Shown: piece by piece, positions 9,234-17,769 of the stretch
Layout: the number at the start of each line of letters is the position of its first letter
Numbering within the stretch: the stretch's first letter is position 1
Position numbers and translations under genes: made by a program
Notes under the pieces: generated by a model
What the model was told of the DNA's origin: nothing
The model's input: only the letters and a program-made list of their open reading frames with translations
Databases searched by the model: none
Assembly (NCBI GenBank): GCA_048213135.1
Contig: PS015009.1
Coordinates: forward strand, 1,674,001-1,738,000
Source: Reclinomonas americana ATCC 50394
Taxonomy: Eukaryota > Jakobida > Jakobea > Jakobida
Direction of reading: 5' to 3'
Length of the DNA stretch: 64,000 nucleotides

Positions 9234-9875
9234 CTAGATATCGAAGCTTTTTACTTCCTTGTGATTGAGCAGGAAATGATTAACGGCGTCATAGTTTCTG
9301 TCGGGCGAACTGATCCGGTACAAATAAACAGCATCATTATTTTCTTTCGATACTTTCATACAACGGTAGGTCATATCGTTTTTGCTGAAAAAAACTTCCA
9401 GTTCGGTTTTGAATTTTTCACCAATCGATTCCGTTCGGATGCGGTAGTCTTTTACTTTATGAAAGCGGTTAATGAAACGCTGTACCGGTTCCAGCACAAA
9501 CAATACGATCACCACCATACCCGATACCAATACCGTTAAGGGATAATTATGATAGCCGATGGCCATGCCCAGCGCGGCAGTGATCCAGATCAAAGCGGCA
9601 GTAGTGAGGCCGTTAACGGTAAGCCCTTCCTTAAAGATCACACCGGCACCGATAAAGCCGATACCCGTTACAATATTGCTGGCAATGCGGTCGGGACTGG
9701 CGCTGCTATTCTCCTTGGAAAGAATGGTATATAAACAGGAACCCACACAAATGATGATCATGGTGCGGAAGCCAGCGGGCTTGCTGCGAAACTCTCTTTC
9801 GAGGCCAATGATGGCACCAATAACAAATGCAAACAATACCTGCGCCGCTTCTTCAAAATAAATAGAGATGTCCAT
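9234..9875 (-). CDS. MgtC/SapB family membrane protein
   Basis: The 213-residue protein has the MgtC N-terminal membrane domain: GAIIGLEREFRSKPAGFRT near residue 20, then ICVGSCLYTIL and GIGFIGAGVIFKEG. About five membrane helices cover residues 5-135. The C-terminal part is a soluble ACT-like region. MgtC proteins modulate magnesium and phosphate homeostasis and F-type ATPase; direct transport is doubtful. It lies 31 bp after paaD on the same strand, so it is probably co-transcribed with paaD although no paa role is known for the family. Confidence 0.88.
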   Translation of the reverse strand: MDISIYFEEAAQVLFAFVIGAIIGLEREFRSKPAGFRTMIIICVGSCLYTILSKENSSASPDRIASNIVTGIGFIGAGVIFKEGLTVNGLTTAALIWITAALGMAIGYHNYPLTVLVSGMVVIVLFVLEPVQRFINRFHKVKDYRIRTESIGEKFKTELEVFFSKNDMTYRCMKVSKENNDAVYLYRISSPDRNYDAVNHFLLNHKEVKSFDI

Positions 9876-9906
9876 ATGGCAAACTAAACAATGAAATTAA
9901 CACCAA

Positions 9907-10416
9907 TTAATGACATTTGAAATAATCGAAAGGTTCCCTGCAGTCTTCACAGCGGTAGAGTGCTTTGCAGGCTGTTGACCCGAAATGGCTGATGAGGGTG
10001 GTATTGGTGGAATGACATTGCGGGCAGGCAACAACAGGCGCTTCGCCTGCCTGGTTATGATAAGGCGCCGCTATGCCATAGGCTTCCAGTTTTTCTTTAC
10101 CGGCATCACTCATCCATTCTGTGGTCCAGGCGGGAGCGAGTACGGTCGTGATCTTTACGTTGGGGTAACCATGCGCTGCGAGTGTCATCCTCGTTTGCAT
10201 AGCGATCATGTCCATGGCCGGGCACCCGGTATAGGTAGGGGTGATCACCACTTCCACCGAATCGCCGTTTTCATCATGATGAAGGATCACGTTGCGCACC
10301 ACGCCCAGGTCCAGTATGGTGAGTACCGGCACTTCGGGGTCGCATACCTCTTCCAGTATCTTCCAGATGGCAGCAACGGGGCCGCTTGTTTTGCTATCGT
10401 TGACAAATGATGACAT
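9907..10416 (-). CDS. paaD: Phenylacetyl-CoA 1,2-epoxidase subunit PaaD
   Basis: The 169-residue protein starts with a DUF59/MIP18-type domain (EEVCDPEVPVLTILDLGVVR, CPAMDMI) and ends with a zinc ribbon (CPQCHS then CEDC). PaaD is needed for activity of the phenylacetyl-CoA epoxidase, probably in maturation of its metal or Fe-S centre. I start at ATG 10416 (MSSFVNDS). An MFS gene on the plus strand separates it from paaABC, so it needs its own promoter. Confidence 0.92.
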   Translation of the reverse strand: MSSFVNDSKTSGPVAAIWKILEEVCDPEVPVLTILDLGVVRNVILHHDENGDSVEVVITPTYTGCPAMDMIAMQTRMTLAAHGYPNVKITTVLAPAWTTEWMSDAGKEKLEAYGIAAPYHNQAGEAPVVACPQCHSTNTTLISHFGSTACKALYRCEDCREPFDYFKCH

Positions 10417-10423
10417 GTAACTG

Positions 10424-10451
10424 CAAATTTCGGAATTTAAACCCAAAGCAA
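10424..10451 (-). promoter_or_regulatory. Possible paaD promoter
   Basis: Read on the minus strand there is TTG at 10451-10449, a 17-bp spacer and GAAATTTG at 10431-10424, a 7-of-8 match to the Bacteroidota -7 element TAnnTTTG. It ends 7 bp before the paaD ATG, which leaves a very short leader. No copy of the palindrome found at paaA is visible here. Confidence 0.35.
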
Positions 10452-10528
10452 TCCAGGTGAGTCTTAAAGTTTAATCAATACTGCACAGGCCAGCCCGACG
10501 TTTAAACATCAATTCCAGCCTTTCTTCG

Positions 10529-10536
10529 TAAATTTG
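10529..10536 (+). promoter_or_regulatory. -7 promoter element for the MFS gene
   Basis: TAAATTTG matches TAnnTTTG exactly, 52 bp before the MFS start. I found no convincing TTG about 20 bp upstream. Confidence 0.45.
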
Positions 10537-10588
10537 CGTTTTGCCTGCCATTTGAAAGATCTTCCCGGATCATAAAGGGTTGTGTACT

Positions 10589-11767
10589 ATGGCAAATATC
10601 ATCACACTACATCATACAACAGCACTCTCCGGTACGGAAAAGACAAGGACCCGGCTGGTGGTAGCTCTATTTTATTTCCTGCAGGGCATTTGCTTCGCCT
10701 CCTGGGCCAGCCGTATCCCCGATATTAAAACAGCCTTGCATTTGTCAGAAGCCGGGTTGGGTACTGTTTTGCTGGCACTGCCTGCCGGGCAACTGGTCAC
10801 CCTGCCTTTCTCGGGCCGTATTGTGGCGCATTACGGGAGCAGGCAGGTATTGTCTGTAGCGATCGTGTTGTATGCGCTTGAATTACTGGTGCTGGGTATG
10901 GCCTCGGCGCAATGGCAACTAATGCTGGGGTTGTTTTTCTTTGGTGTGTTCGGTAACCTCTGTAATATTTCCATCAACACACAGGGTGTTGGTGTTGAAA
11001 AAATATATGAGCGTCCCATTATGGCTTCTTTCCATGGTGCCTGGAGCACAGCAGGTGTTGCAGGCGCTTTGCTGGGGATACTGGCCGTAAGCCAGGGCCT
11101 GGTGCCGCGGGTGCATTTTATTATTATTTCCGGACTGGTGATCACATCTTCGGTTATGGCTAACCGTTACCTGCTTCCCGGAAGCAACCCGGTAACAGAA
11201 AAGCGGCCGTTCTTTTCCAAACCCAATTCCACGCTGGCGCAGCTGGGCGTCATCGCTTTTTGCTGTATGGCCGCCGAGGGAACGATGTTTGACTGGAGCG
11301 GTGTTTATTTCCGGCAGGTGGTGCAGGCTCCGCCCCGGCTGGTGATACTGGGTTATGCTTCTTTTATGCTGATGATGGCTACCGGTCGTTTTGCCGGTGA
11401 TAAGGTGATTGCCCGGCTGGGCAGGAAACGTACCCTGCAAATGAGTGGTGTGCTGATTGCCGCAGGCTTGTTGTTATCCGTTTTGTTTCCCAATATTGTT
11501 GTGGCTACGCTGGGATTTCTGATTGTTGGTTTTGGTGTTTCCTCGGTGGTGCCTACAGTGTACAGCGTTGCCGGCAAATCTTCACCTGCGGTGCCAAGTA
11601 TAGCGCTGGCCACGGTTTCAAGTATCGGCTTCCTGGGTTTTCTAATAGGACCTCCGCTGATCGGTTATATCGCCCAGGCATTGGGGTTGCAATATTCTTT
11701 TGTTGTGATCGCGCTGATCGGGCTGAGCATCAGCTTTATTGTAACACGGGTGAAAGTGATGGACTGA
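10589..11767 (+). CDS. MFS transporter
   Basis: The 392-residue protein has twelve predicted membrane helices and the MFS motif region between helices 2 and 3 (GRIVAHYGSRQ). The FASWASRIPDIK start after helix 1 resembles the YbjJ/FucP-like branch. The substrate is unknown. I use ATG 10589; an in-frame TTG at 10580 is possible. The gene lies between paaC and paaD on the opposite strand, ending 2 bp from the paaC stop. An aromatic acid is a reasonable but unproven guess for the substrate. Confidence 0.85.
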   Translation: MANIITLHHTTALSGTEKTRTRLVVALFYFLQGICFASWASRIPDIKTALHLSEAGLGTVLLALPAGQLVTLPFSGRIVAHYGSRQVLSVAIVLYALELLVLGMASAQWQLMLGLFFFGVFGNLCNISINTQGVGVEKIYERPIMASFHGAWSTAGVAGALLGILAVSQGLVPRVHFIIISGLVITSSVMANRYLLPGSNPVTEKRPFFSKPNSTLAQLGVIAFCCMAAEGTMFDWSGVYFRQVVQAPPRLVILGYASFMLMMATGRFAGDKVIARLGRKRTLQMSGVLIAAGLLLSVLFPNIVVATLGFLIVGFGVSSVVPTVYSVAGKSSPAVPSIALATVSSIGFLGFLIGPPLIGYIAQALGLQYSFVVIALIGLSISFIVTRVKVMD

Positions 11768-11769
11768 TA

Positions 11770-12525
11770 TTACCACTGCGCACCCGGGTAGGTGCGTTGC
11801 AGGTATTGCAGTTCGGCCAGTATATAGCCCAGTTGTTCGGTGTGGATGCCTGTTTTTCCGCCGGTTTGTGCAAACACTTTCCCCGGAACGGGTAATGTTG
11901 CTTCTTCAAACACAGTTGTCATTCTATCGTTCCATGCAGCTTCCAGTTCACTTACATCAACACCTGAACCATCGGCAGCCACTTCTTTTTCATATGCCGC
12001 CGGCAGAAACAGTTCGCCTGTATAGCGCCACAGCTCTTCAACGGCTGCCAGTATGCGGTTACGGCTTTCCTCTGTGCCATCGCCCAGGCGGATCACCCAT
12101 TCATTACTCCAGGTTACGTGGTAGGTAACTTCTTTTAATGCTTTGGCGGCAATGGCGGCCAGTTGCGGGTTGGTGCTGTGCTGCAGCTTATCGTATAACA
12201 GGTATTGATAGTTACTGAAGATGCATTGACGTAAGATGGTCTGCGCCCAGTCGCCGGAGGGTTGTTCTGTCAGCAGGCAATTTTTAAATTCTCTTTCGGT
12301 GCGCAGGTAAGCGAGGCTGTCTTCTGTAGCGCCATTGTTCATGAGCTGGGCCGCGTACTGGTACAGGTTCCTGGACTGGCCCAGCAGGTCGAGTGAAATA
12401 TTGGTGATGGCGATATCCTGCTCCAGTATCGGTCCGTGGCCGCACCACTCCGCATTCCTCTGTGAAAGAATAAGTGTGTTATCGGCCAGGTGGAGCAGGT
12501 AATCAATAAGTGGGCTGTTCTTCAT
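11770..12525 (-). CDS. paaC: Phenylacetyl-CoA 1,2-epoxidase structural subunit PaaC
   Basis: The 251-residue ferritin-like protein has the PaaC signature LILSQRNAEWCGHGP near residue 20 and LDLLGQSRNLYQYAAQLM. PaaC lacks the full diiron site and forms the stable heterodimer with catalytic PaaA. The start at 12525 matches the usual N-terminus; an alternative ATG at 12549 overlaps the paaB stop by 1 bp and would add eight residues. It ends 2 bp from the convergent MFS gene. Confidence 0.94.
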   Translation of the reverse strand: MKNSPLIDYLLHLADNTLILSQRNAEWCGHGPILEQDIAITNISLDLLGQSRNLYQYAAQLMNNGATEDSLAYLRTEREFKNCLLTEQPSGDWAQTILRQCIFSNYQYLLYDKLQHSTNPQLAAIAAKALKEVTYHVTWSNEWVIRLGDGTEESRNRILAAVEELWRYTGELFLPAAYEKEVAADGSGVDVSELEAAWNDRMTTVFEEATLPVPGKVFAQTGGKTGIHTEQLGYILAELQYLQRTYPGAQW

Positions 12526-12548
12526 GTTGTGTTGTCTTTCCGGGATCA

Positions 12549-12914
12549 TTACATATGGCCCACTTCATCGGGCAGGTCATAAAAAGTAGGATGACGGTAT
12601 ACTTTGTCATTGGCGGGTTCGTAAAATGCCCCGGCATCATCGGGGTTGCTGGCATGTATGTGCCCGCTTTCCACTACCCATATGCTTACGCCTTCCATGC
12701 GGCGGGTGTATACATCACGGGCGTTCTCGATGGCCATGGCGGCGTCGGCGGCGTGCAGGCTGCCCACATGTTTATGATCGAGGCCCTGCTTGCTGCGGAT
12801 GAATACTTCCCAGAGCGGCCAGTTGTTTTTGTCAGATGATGCGGTAGTGGCAGTACCCCCATTATTGTCATCGGGTATATCCCCGTAATATAATTTCCTG
12901 ATCGCTATGTTCAT
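12549..12914 (-). CDS. paaB: Phenylacetyl-CoA 1,2-epoxidase subunit PaaB
   Basis: The 121-residue protein has the PaaB core WPLWEVFIRSKQGLDHKHVG and the pattern SLHAADAAMAIENARDVYTRR. PaaB bridges PaaAC heterodimers in the epoxidase complex. It carries a longer N-terminal segment (residues 1-30, low complexity with Gly, Thr and Ala) than the classical enterobacterial protein. It lies 24 bp after paaA in the same operon. Confidence 0.94.
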   Translation of the reverse strand: MNIAIRKLYYGDIPDDNNGGTATTASSDKNNWPLWEVFIRSKQGLDHKHVGSLHAADAAMAIENARDVYTRRMEGVSIWVVESGHIHASNPDDAGAFYEPANDKVYRHPTFYDLPDEVGHM

Positions 12915-12938
12915 GGTTGATGATTGTACAATGAAAAA

Positions 12939-13886
12939 TTACGCGGCGCTTTGTTGTTTGCGTTCCGCTTTCTTTTTAGCATAGGCCATGGCGGCTTCCC
13001 TTACCCAGGCGCCTTCCGCATGGGCCTTGCGGCGGGCCTCCAGCCTTTGTTTGTTGCAGGGGCCGTTGCCTTTCACCACGTTCCAGAATTCATCCCAGTT
13101 GATCTCGCCGAAATCGTAATGTTTGCGTTCTTCATTCCATTTCAGATCCGGATCGGGAAGGGTCATGCCCAATACCTTCACCTGCTCTGAGGCCATATCT
13201 ACAAACTGCTGGCGCAGCTCATCATTGGTCTTTCTTTTGATCTTCCATTTGATGCTCTGGTCGCTGTTGGTGGATTCGCTGTCCTTCGGACCAAACATCA
13301 TCAAACTGGGCCACCACCAGCGGTTGATGGCATCCTGGCACATGGCTTTTTGTTCTTCCGTACCCCGGCTCAGCACGAGCAGCGATTCAAAACCCTGGCG
13401 CTGGTGAAAGCTTTCTTCCTTGCAAATGCGCACCATCGCCCTGGCATACGGACCATAAGATGTGCGGCAGAGCATCACCTGGTTAAGGATAGCGGCGCCG
13501 TCTACCAGCCAGCCAACGGCACCCATATCGGCCCAGGTCAGCGTGGGGTAGTTGAAAATAGAAGAATATTTGGCCTTGCCGATGTGCAGGTCGTCGATCA
13601 TCTCTTCCCGTGAAGTGCCCAGTGTTTCAGCGGCGGAGTAGAGGTATAATCCGTGCCCGGCCTCATCCTGCACTTTGGCCAGCAGAATGGCTTTGCGTTT
13701 CAGCGAAGGGGCCCGGCTTATCCAGTTGCCTTCGGGGAGCATGCCTACAATTTCGCTGTGGGCGTGCTGGCTGATCTGCCGCAGGTTGGTTTTGCGGTAG
13801 GCGTCGGGCATCCAGTCCTTCGGCTCAATCTTGGTCTCAGCATCCACTTTTTGCTGAAACTGCAGTTCCAGGTCATGTATGGTCAT
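12939..13886 (-). CDS. paaA: Phenylacetyl-CoA 1,2-epoxidase catalytic subunit PaaA
   Basis: The 315-residue diiron oxygenase subunit shows the iron-ligand helix [18 protein letters not shown] near residue 72 (Glu and His of the ExxH motif) and later [12 protein letters not shown] with the second ligand pair. It epoxidises the aromatic ring of phenylacetyl-CoA with O2, with electrons from PaaE. It is the first gene of the minus-strand operon. The start (MTIHDLELQ) is placed at 13886; an upstream ATG at 13907 falls inside the promoter. Confidence 0.96.
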   Translation of the reverse strand: MTIHDLELQFQQKVDAETKIEPKDWMPDAYRKTNLRQISQHAHSEIVGMLPEGNWISRAPSLKRKAILLAKVQDEAGHGLYLYSAAETLGTSREEMIDDLHIGKAKYSSIFNYPTLTWADMGAVGWLVDGAAILNQVMLCRTSYGPYARAMVRICKEESFHQRQGFESLLVLSRGTEEQKAMCQDAINRWWWPSLMMFGPKDSESTNSDQSIKWKIKRKTNDELRQQFVDMASEQVKVLGMTLPDPDLKWNEERKHYDFGEINWDEFWNVVKGNGPCNKQRLEARRKAHAEGAWVREAAMAYAKKKAERKQQSAA

Positions 13887-13904
13887 AATCGTCGGTTTGC
13901 GTAA

Positions 13905-13912
13905 CAAAGTTA
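13905..13912 (-). promoter_or_regulatory. -7 promoter element of paaA
   Basis: On the minus strand this reads TAACTTTG, an exact match to TAnnTTTG, 18 bp before the paaA ATG. The palindrome at 13918-13935 begins 5 bp further upstream. Confidence 0.65.
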
Positions 13913-13917
13913 AGGAA

Positions 13918-13935
13918 AACTAACAGTTGTTAGTT
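13918..13935. promoter_or_regulatory. Putative TetR-family (PaaR-like) operator upstream of paaA
   Basis: AACTAACAGTTGTTAGTT has two perfect 8-bp arms around a 2-bp centre. It sits between the -7 element and the expected -33 position of the paaA promoter, where a bound repressor would block RNA polymerase. A close relative overlaps the promoter of the TetR gene at 22843-22860. The shape CTAACANNTGTTAG parallels the CNAACGNNCGTTNG site I recall for Thermus PaaR. Confidence 0.75.
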
Positions 13936-13972
13936 ACCGGTTTTCCTCTTGTTTCCGGCGGTTAAATGTAAT

Positions 13973-13996
13973 AAAAAACCGTCCTTTCCAGGACGG
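13973..13996 (-). terminator. Rho-independent terminator after the 14.0-kb gene
   Basis: CCGTCCT at 13979-13985 and AGGACGG at 13990-13996 form a perfect stem with a 4-nt loop. On the minus strand it is followed by six T residues (complement of 13973-13978). It closes the gene ending at 14025 and insulates it from the paaA promoter. Confidence 0.85.
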
Positions 13997-14024
13997 CCAA
14001 TTCAACAAACTAAACCATACAATC

Positions 14025-14579
14025 TTACCGGGCGTATACACCGTTGGGCGATACTACGCTGGCCGGTCCGCCGGTGATACCCACAGGCGGTACAATAATA
14101 TTAACAGGCTCCCCATTTATTTTCAGGGAAACACTGCGGGCATGTATTTCAACACCCTGCTGGTGAAAGGGTGGCATGGCGGCGGGTTCGCGACTGATGA
14201 GGTAAGGATCGCTGAAATCGCTCATTTCCACCTCAAAAGTGTAATCGCCCACCACGCATTTGGAATAGGCTTTTGTATCGCTGACCTGTATATCGATAGT
14301 TGCTTTCAGTACCGGTGCCTGTTCAAAAGGGGTGCCGGCAAAAATATTGGGGCCGAAATAGGCGCCAACAGTTTCATCGGTACTCACAAATCCCATTACG
14401 GCGGGCATGGCTGCAGCATCGGGTTGCCACAGTATCATACCGCTTGCGGCGTTGCCCGCGGGGGTATTCACCATACGCCCGAGGTGTACGATCACATTGG
14501 GCATTTGCAGGTCGGGAGAAGTTACGGCCACCAGGTCGATGCCGCCTTCCCAGCTCATCCATTTGGAAATGGTATTCAT
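14025..14579 (-). CDS. Hypothetical protein, 184 residues
   Basis: I do not recognise this protein. It has no signal peptide or membrane segment, begins MNTISKWMSWEGGIDLVAV and is rich in Pro, Gly and hydrophobic strands. It ends with a Gly/Pro/Val-rich tail (VPPVGITGGPASVVSPNG). A good terminator follows and the next upstream gene is 76 bp away, so it is likely expressed alone. Confidence 0.6.
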   Translation of the reverse strand: MNTISKWMSWEGGIDLVAVTSPDLQMPNVIVHLGRMVNTPAGNAASGMILWQPDAAAMPAVMGFVSTDETVGAYFGPNIFAGTPFEQAPVLKATIDIQVSDTKAYSKCVVGDYTFEVEMSDFSDPYLISREPAAMPPFHQQGVEIHARSVSLKINGEPVNIIVPPVGITGGPASVVSPNGVYAR

Positions 14580-14655
14580 TGTTCAGGGTTTTATTAAGGT
14601 GAGCTGTGAAAGTAGCGGTAAGTATAAAAGGGATCAATACCCGGCGCAGGGTATT

Positions 14656-16617
14656 TTATTGTGGCGTGATGCGTACCACGGTTCCGGGATAGCCGTCCTG
14701 CCATTCTATATTCCAGCCGCATTCGCGGGCACGGGTTTTCATGTTGAGTAAACCATTACTGCTGTTTTCAATTACAGCGGGGTCAATGCCTTTGCCATTG
14801 TCTTCAATGCTGATCATCCATTGTTCTTTACCGGAGATCATAACAAGAATATTTTTGCAATGACTGTGCTTGAGTGCGTTGCTGATGGCTTCCTGTACGA
14901 TGCGGAAAAGATGAAAAGCATGTGAAGGGGTCAGTAATTTATCGTCCTCAATTTTTTCCAGCACATCGATGGTTACGGAGGGATGACCCGGTTGTATCCG
15001 TTGTATAAATACTTTGAGCCTGTCGCTGATGGCGGTGAGCAGTAGGGCATCTTTTTTCAATACCCAAATGGTATCGTCGAGTTGCGATACAATGGACAAT
15101 GAATTGTTCCGCAGTTCTTCCAGCGGGGCGATACCGGCTGACGGCTGCAGGGTTATGTTATCCAGTATCGAAACAATGGATGCGGCATAGGCGCCCAGGT
15201 TATCGTGGAGATCGGCGGCAATGCGTTTACGCTCTTTTTCCTCAGCCTCTTTAACGGCAATACCGGCCAGGTGTTTTTCTTTTTTTACCGCCTGGTCCAT
15301 ATGAAGCTGTTGCCGGCGCCGGTAATTCATGAACAGGAGCCAGCCTACGAGCGCCAGCAGGAAAGACACGACAAGTGAACCGTAGAAAAGATAATTCTTG
15401 CGTGTAATGTCAAACTTCTGCTGGATGATGGTGCTTTCTTTTTTCTGTACATCGTACCGTGTTTGCAACTCGGCAATGGCACGGGCGGAGTTGGTTTCAT
15501 AAAAAATATCTTTAGCGTTGATGAGTTTTTCGAGTGTAGCGCTGTACTGTTTAGTGTCACCTTTCATCTGGTAAGCCGTGGCCAGGGCCTGGTAATAGGA
15601 TATTTTCAACGCGTCGCCTTCGGTACTGCCGGGGCGTAGTTTTTTTTCTTCCTCATCACGTGCCAGGGCTTCGGTGAGTATGCTGATCGACTTATCGGGT
15701 TTGCCCCAGCGTATATAGATGCCGGCCAGCGCCAGTTGTTCATTGGACAGGAAGAGTTTGCCTTCTGTCTGCTCGCGGATGCGCATACACTGCTGCATGG
15801 TAGCCTCTGCCTGCTCGAAAGATTTTACCTGCTTATAAGTACTGGCTTTAACGCGAAACGCGTTTGCCAGGTAAAACAGGTTCTCGCTTTTTTCGCAGAG
15901 CGGTATGGCCCTGCTGATATAATAAAACGCGGAATCGGTCTTGCCCACCCAGCGGTAGGTTTCGGCGAGGTTGATGCACAGTGCGCCTTCCAGTGCGCTG
16001 CCGGCAGGGTTGCCATTGACCAGCGCCAGGCCTTTAAAATACCACTTGAACGCATCAGGAACATGATCGAGATTATAATTGATGACACCAACCGTGTTCA
16101 TGCTTTTCATCAGTACCAATGTGTCTTTGTAGGTTTCGGCATAACTGATGATGCTAAACAGTTCTGATAAAGCATCTTCATATTTAGAGGCATCACCAAA
16201 GCAATCTACTTTTTGCCCGGCCAGTTTAAAATAAACACCACGCAGCGCGGGGTCTTTAACGGAAAGGAGGGGCAGCCGGGTTTCGATCAATGCCCTGGCG
16301 CTGTCGGTCTTTCCCAACCGAAGCCAGGCGCTGATGAGTGCTGATGAGGCCAGCGCTTTTTTGCGAAGGTCATTTTGTGCTTCCGCCAGCCTGCGGCATT
16401 CCTGTGCTGCCCGGTACAGGCTGTCTTTGTTCATGCTCTCATGCTCTTCACACAAAAGAAGCAGGGCGGTTAATCTGTCGGTATTATTTTTTGCTGAGCG
16501 TACCTGCTGGCTGAGAAGCTCAATTTTTCCGGTCTGACCAAAACCCTCCTGAACTCCTGTAAACAGGAAGCAGGCAATAAAAAACAGGCAGAAGATATAC
16601 CGGCAGAGGATGGTCAT
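14656..16617 (-). CDS. TPR-containing sensor histidine kinase (HisKA_3 type)
   Basis: The 653-residue protein has an N-terminal signal segment, then TPR-like helical repeats (about residues 40-370), a membrane helix near residue 405 (SLVVSFLLALVGWLLF), a short coiled coil and a HisKA_3 kinase. The phospho-acceptor is His471 in IAADLHDNLGAY; the ATPase part has VQEAISNALKHS and DNGKGI. Sensing is presumably periplasmic through the TPR region. The NarL-type regulator gene at 16705-17382 lies immediately upstream on the same strand and is the obvious partner. Confidence 0.9.
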   Translation of the reverse strand: MTILCRYIFCLFFIACFLFTGVQEGFGQTGKIELLSQQVRSAKNNTDRLTALLLLCEEHESMNKDSLYRAAQECRRLAEAQNDLRKKALASSALISAWLRLGKTDSARALIETRLPLLSVKDPALRGVYFKLAGQKVDCFGDASKYEDALSELFSIISYAETYKDTLVLMKSMNTVGVINYNLDHVPDAFKWYFKGLALVNGNPAGSALEGALCINLAETYRWVGKTDSAFYYISRAIPLCEKSENLFYLANAFRVKASTYKQVKSFEQAEATMQQCMRIREQTEGKLFLSNEQLALAGIYIRWGKPDKSISILTEALARDEEEKKLRPGSTEGDALKISYYQALATAYQMKGDTKQYSATLEKLINAKDIFYETNSARAIAELQTRYDVQKKESTIIQQKFDITRKNYLFYGSLVVSFLLALVGWLLFMNYRRRQQLHMDQAVKKEKHLAGIAVKEAEEKERKRIAADLHDNLGAYAASIVSILDNITLQPSAGIAPLEELRNNSLSIVSQLDDTIWVLKKDALLLTAISDRLKVFIQRIQPGHPSVTIDVLEKIEDDKLLTPSHAFHLFRIVQEAISNALKHSHCKNILVMISGKEQWMISIEDNGKGIDPAVIENSSNGLLNMKTRARECGWNIEWQDGYPGTVVRITPQ

Positions 16618-16704
16618 ATTGCTGCTTTAAAAGTAACAATGATTTTGAGATCGCAGCTACTACAGATTAGGTATTTGTTACCCGGTTATTTTAACAGTAA
16701 CGTT

Positions 16705-17382
16705 TTAGGAGAACCATTTTTTCTGGTGCGCCAGGCTAATGACCTGTGCCCGGGAGTTGACGTGCAGTTTGTCGTAAATATTGGCGATGTGTTTACGAAC
16801 GGTTAATACGCTCAGGTTGAGTGCCGCGGCGGTACGTTTGGCATCCCAGCCATTGACCATATGCTGCAGTATTTCCTGCTCTCTTTCCGTGATCACTTTC
16901 GGGAGCGTGGAAGTGGTTACAGCATCGTTATTCTCCATGCCTGCCCTGCTGAGCAGGTAGAGTGTTTTCCGGGCGATAGCCGGGCTCATGGGCGCTCCGC
17001 CAAATTCCAGCACATTGATGATGGCGTCTTTCAGTACGGGAGCGGGTTCATGTTTGAGTAAATAACCCGAGGCGCCGGCTTTGATTGCTTCAAATATTTT
17101 TTCATCATCATCAAATACGGTGAGCACAATAAAATGAATCTGCGGGTACAATGCTTTGGCGATGTGGATGGTTTCAATACCATCCATGCCGGGCATTTCA
17201 ATATCCATAAAAATGACCTGCGGCAACTTCTGGTGGGGTAAGCCTTTCAGCTCTTCCAGGCACTCCTGGCCATTCCCGGCGGAGAACACCAGTTGCAGAT
17301 CAGGCAACAGCTTTATTTTTTGCATAAAGGTGTTCCTGTTTACATTATTGTCTTCTGCAAGCGCTACGGTGAAGTTGATCAT
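16705..17382 (-). CDS. NarL/FixJ-family response regulator
   Basis: The 225-residue protein has a receiver domain with the acidic pocket AEDNN and phospho-acceptor Asp60 in VIFMDIEMPGMDG. It ends with a LuxR-type helix-turn-helix (VITEREQEILQHM, LSVLTVRKHIANIYDKL). It is transcribed 87 bp before the TPR histidine kinase and probably receives phosphate from it. Targets are unknown. Confidence 0.92.
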   Translation of the reverse strand: MINFTVALAEDNNVNRNTFMQKIKLLPDLQLVFSAGNGQECLEELKGLPHQKLPQVIFMDIEMPGMDGIETIHIAKALYPQIHFIVLTVFDDDEKIFEAIKAGASGYLLKHEPAPVLKDAIINVLEFGGAPMSPAIARKTLYLLSRAGMENNDAVTTSTLPKVITEREQEILQHMVNGWDAKRTAAALNLSVLTVRKHIANIYDKLHVNSRAQVISLAHQKKWFS

Positions 17383-17769
17383 TACGGCAAAATTGGGCTT
17401 ATCATAAAATTACGCAATAATCAATTTGTAGTACGCGGTCATCTTTGAAAGGGAGTGTCTCAGTTTGAAAACGGGGAAGCCCTCCCGCCAAGCCGCTAAA
17501 GCAACACAAAGAGTTGCCAATTAGTATATACTTAGTATTCTTCGTGCTTTTATGGGAAATATATTCGGATTGATACACTCTCCTTTGAAAGGCATTCGTG
17601 GCTGACTGTAATGAAACGTACTACAGATTTGGTATTGCACAGCCTGCCGATAAAGTGAAATTTTGAATTCAAATCTTCCATCTTTTTAAAGCCACCGTTT
17701 TATTCAGCTGCAGACCTGCCCGGCAGCTCATTTCTTTTTACATACAGTAAACCATATAAATACAGTGCT
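17383..17769. other. 387-bp intergenic region with a repeat remnant
   Basis: This divergent region holds no convincing gene. Positions 17485-17513 (CCGCCAAGCCGCTAAAGCAA onward, then CACAAAGAG) look like a decayed copy of the CGCAAAG/CGCTAAG-type dispersed repeat also seen at 42962-43003 and 61041-61116. The promoter of the large T9SS protein gene must lie in the last 150 bp, but I see no exact TAnnTTTG there. Confidence 0.5.
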
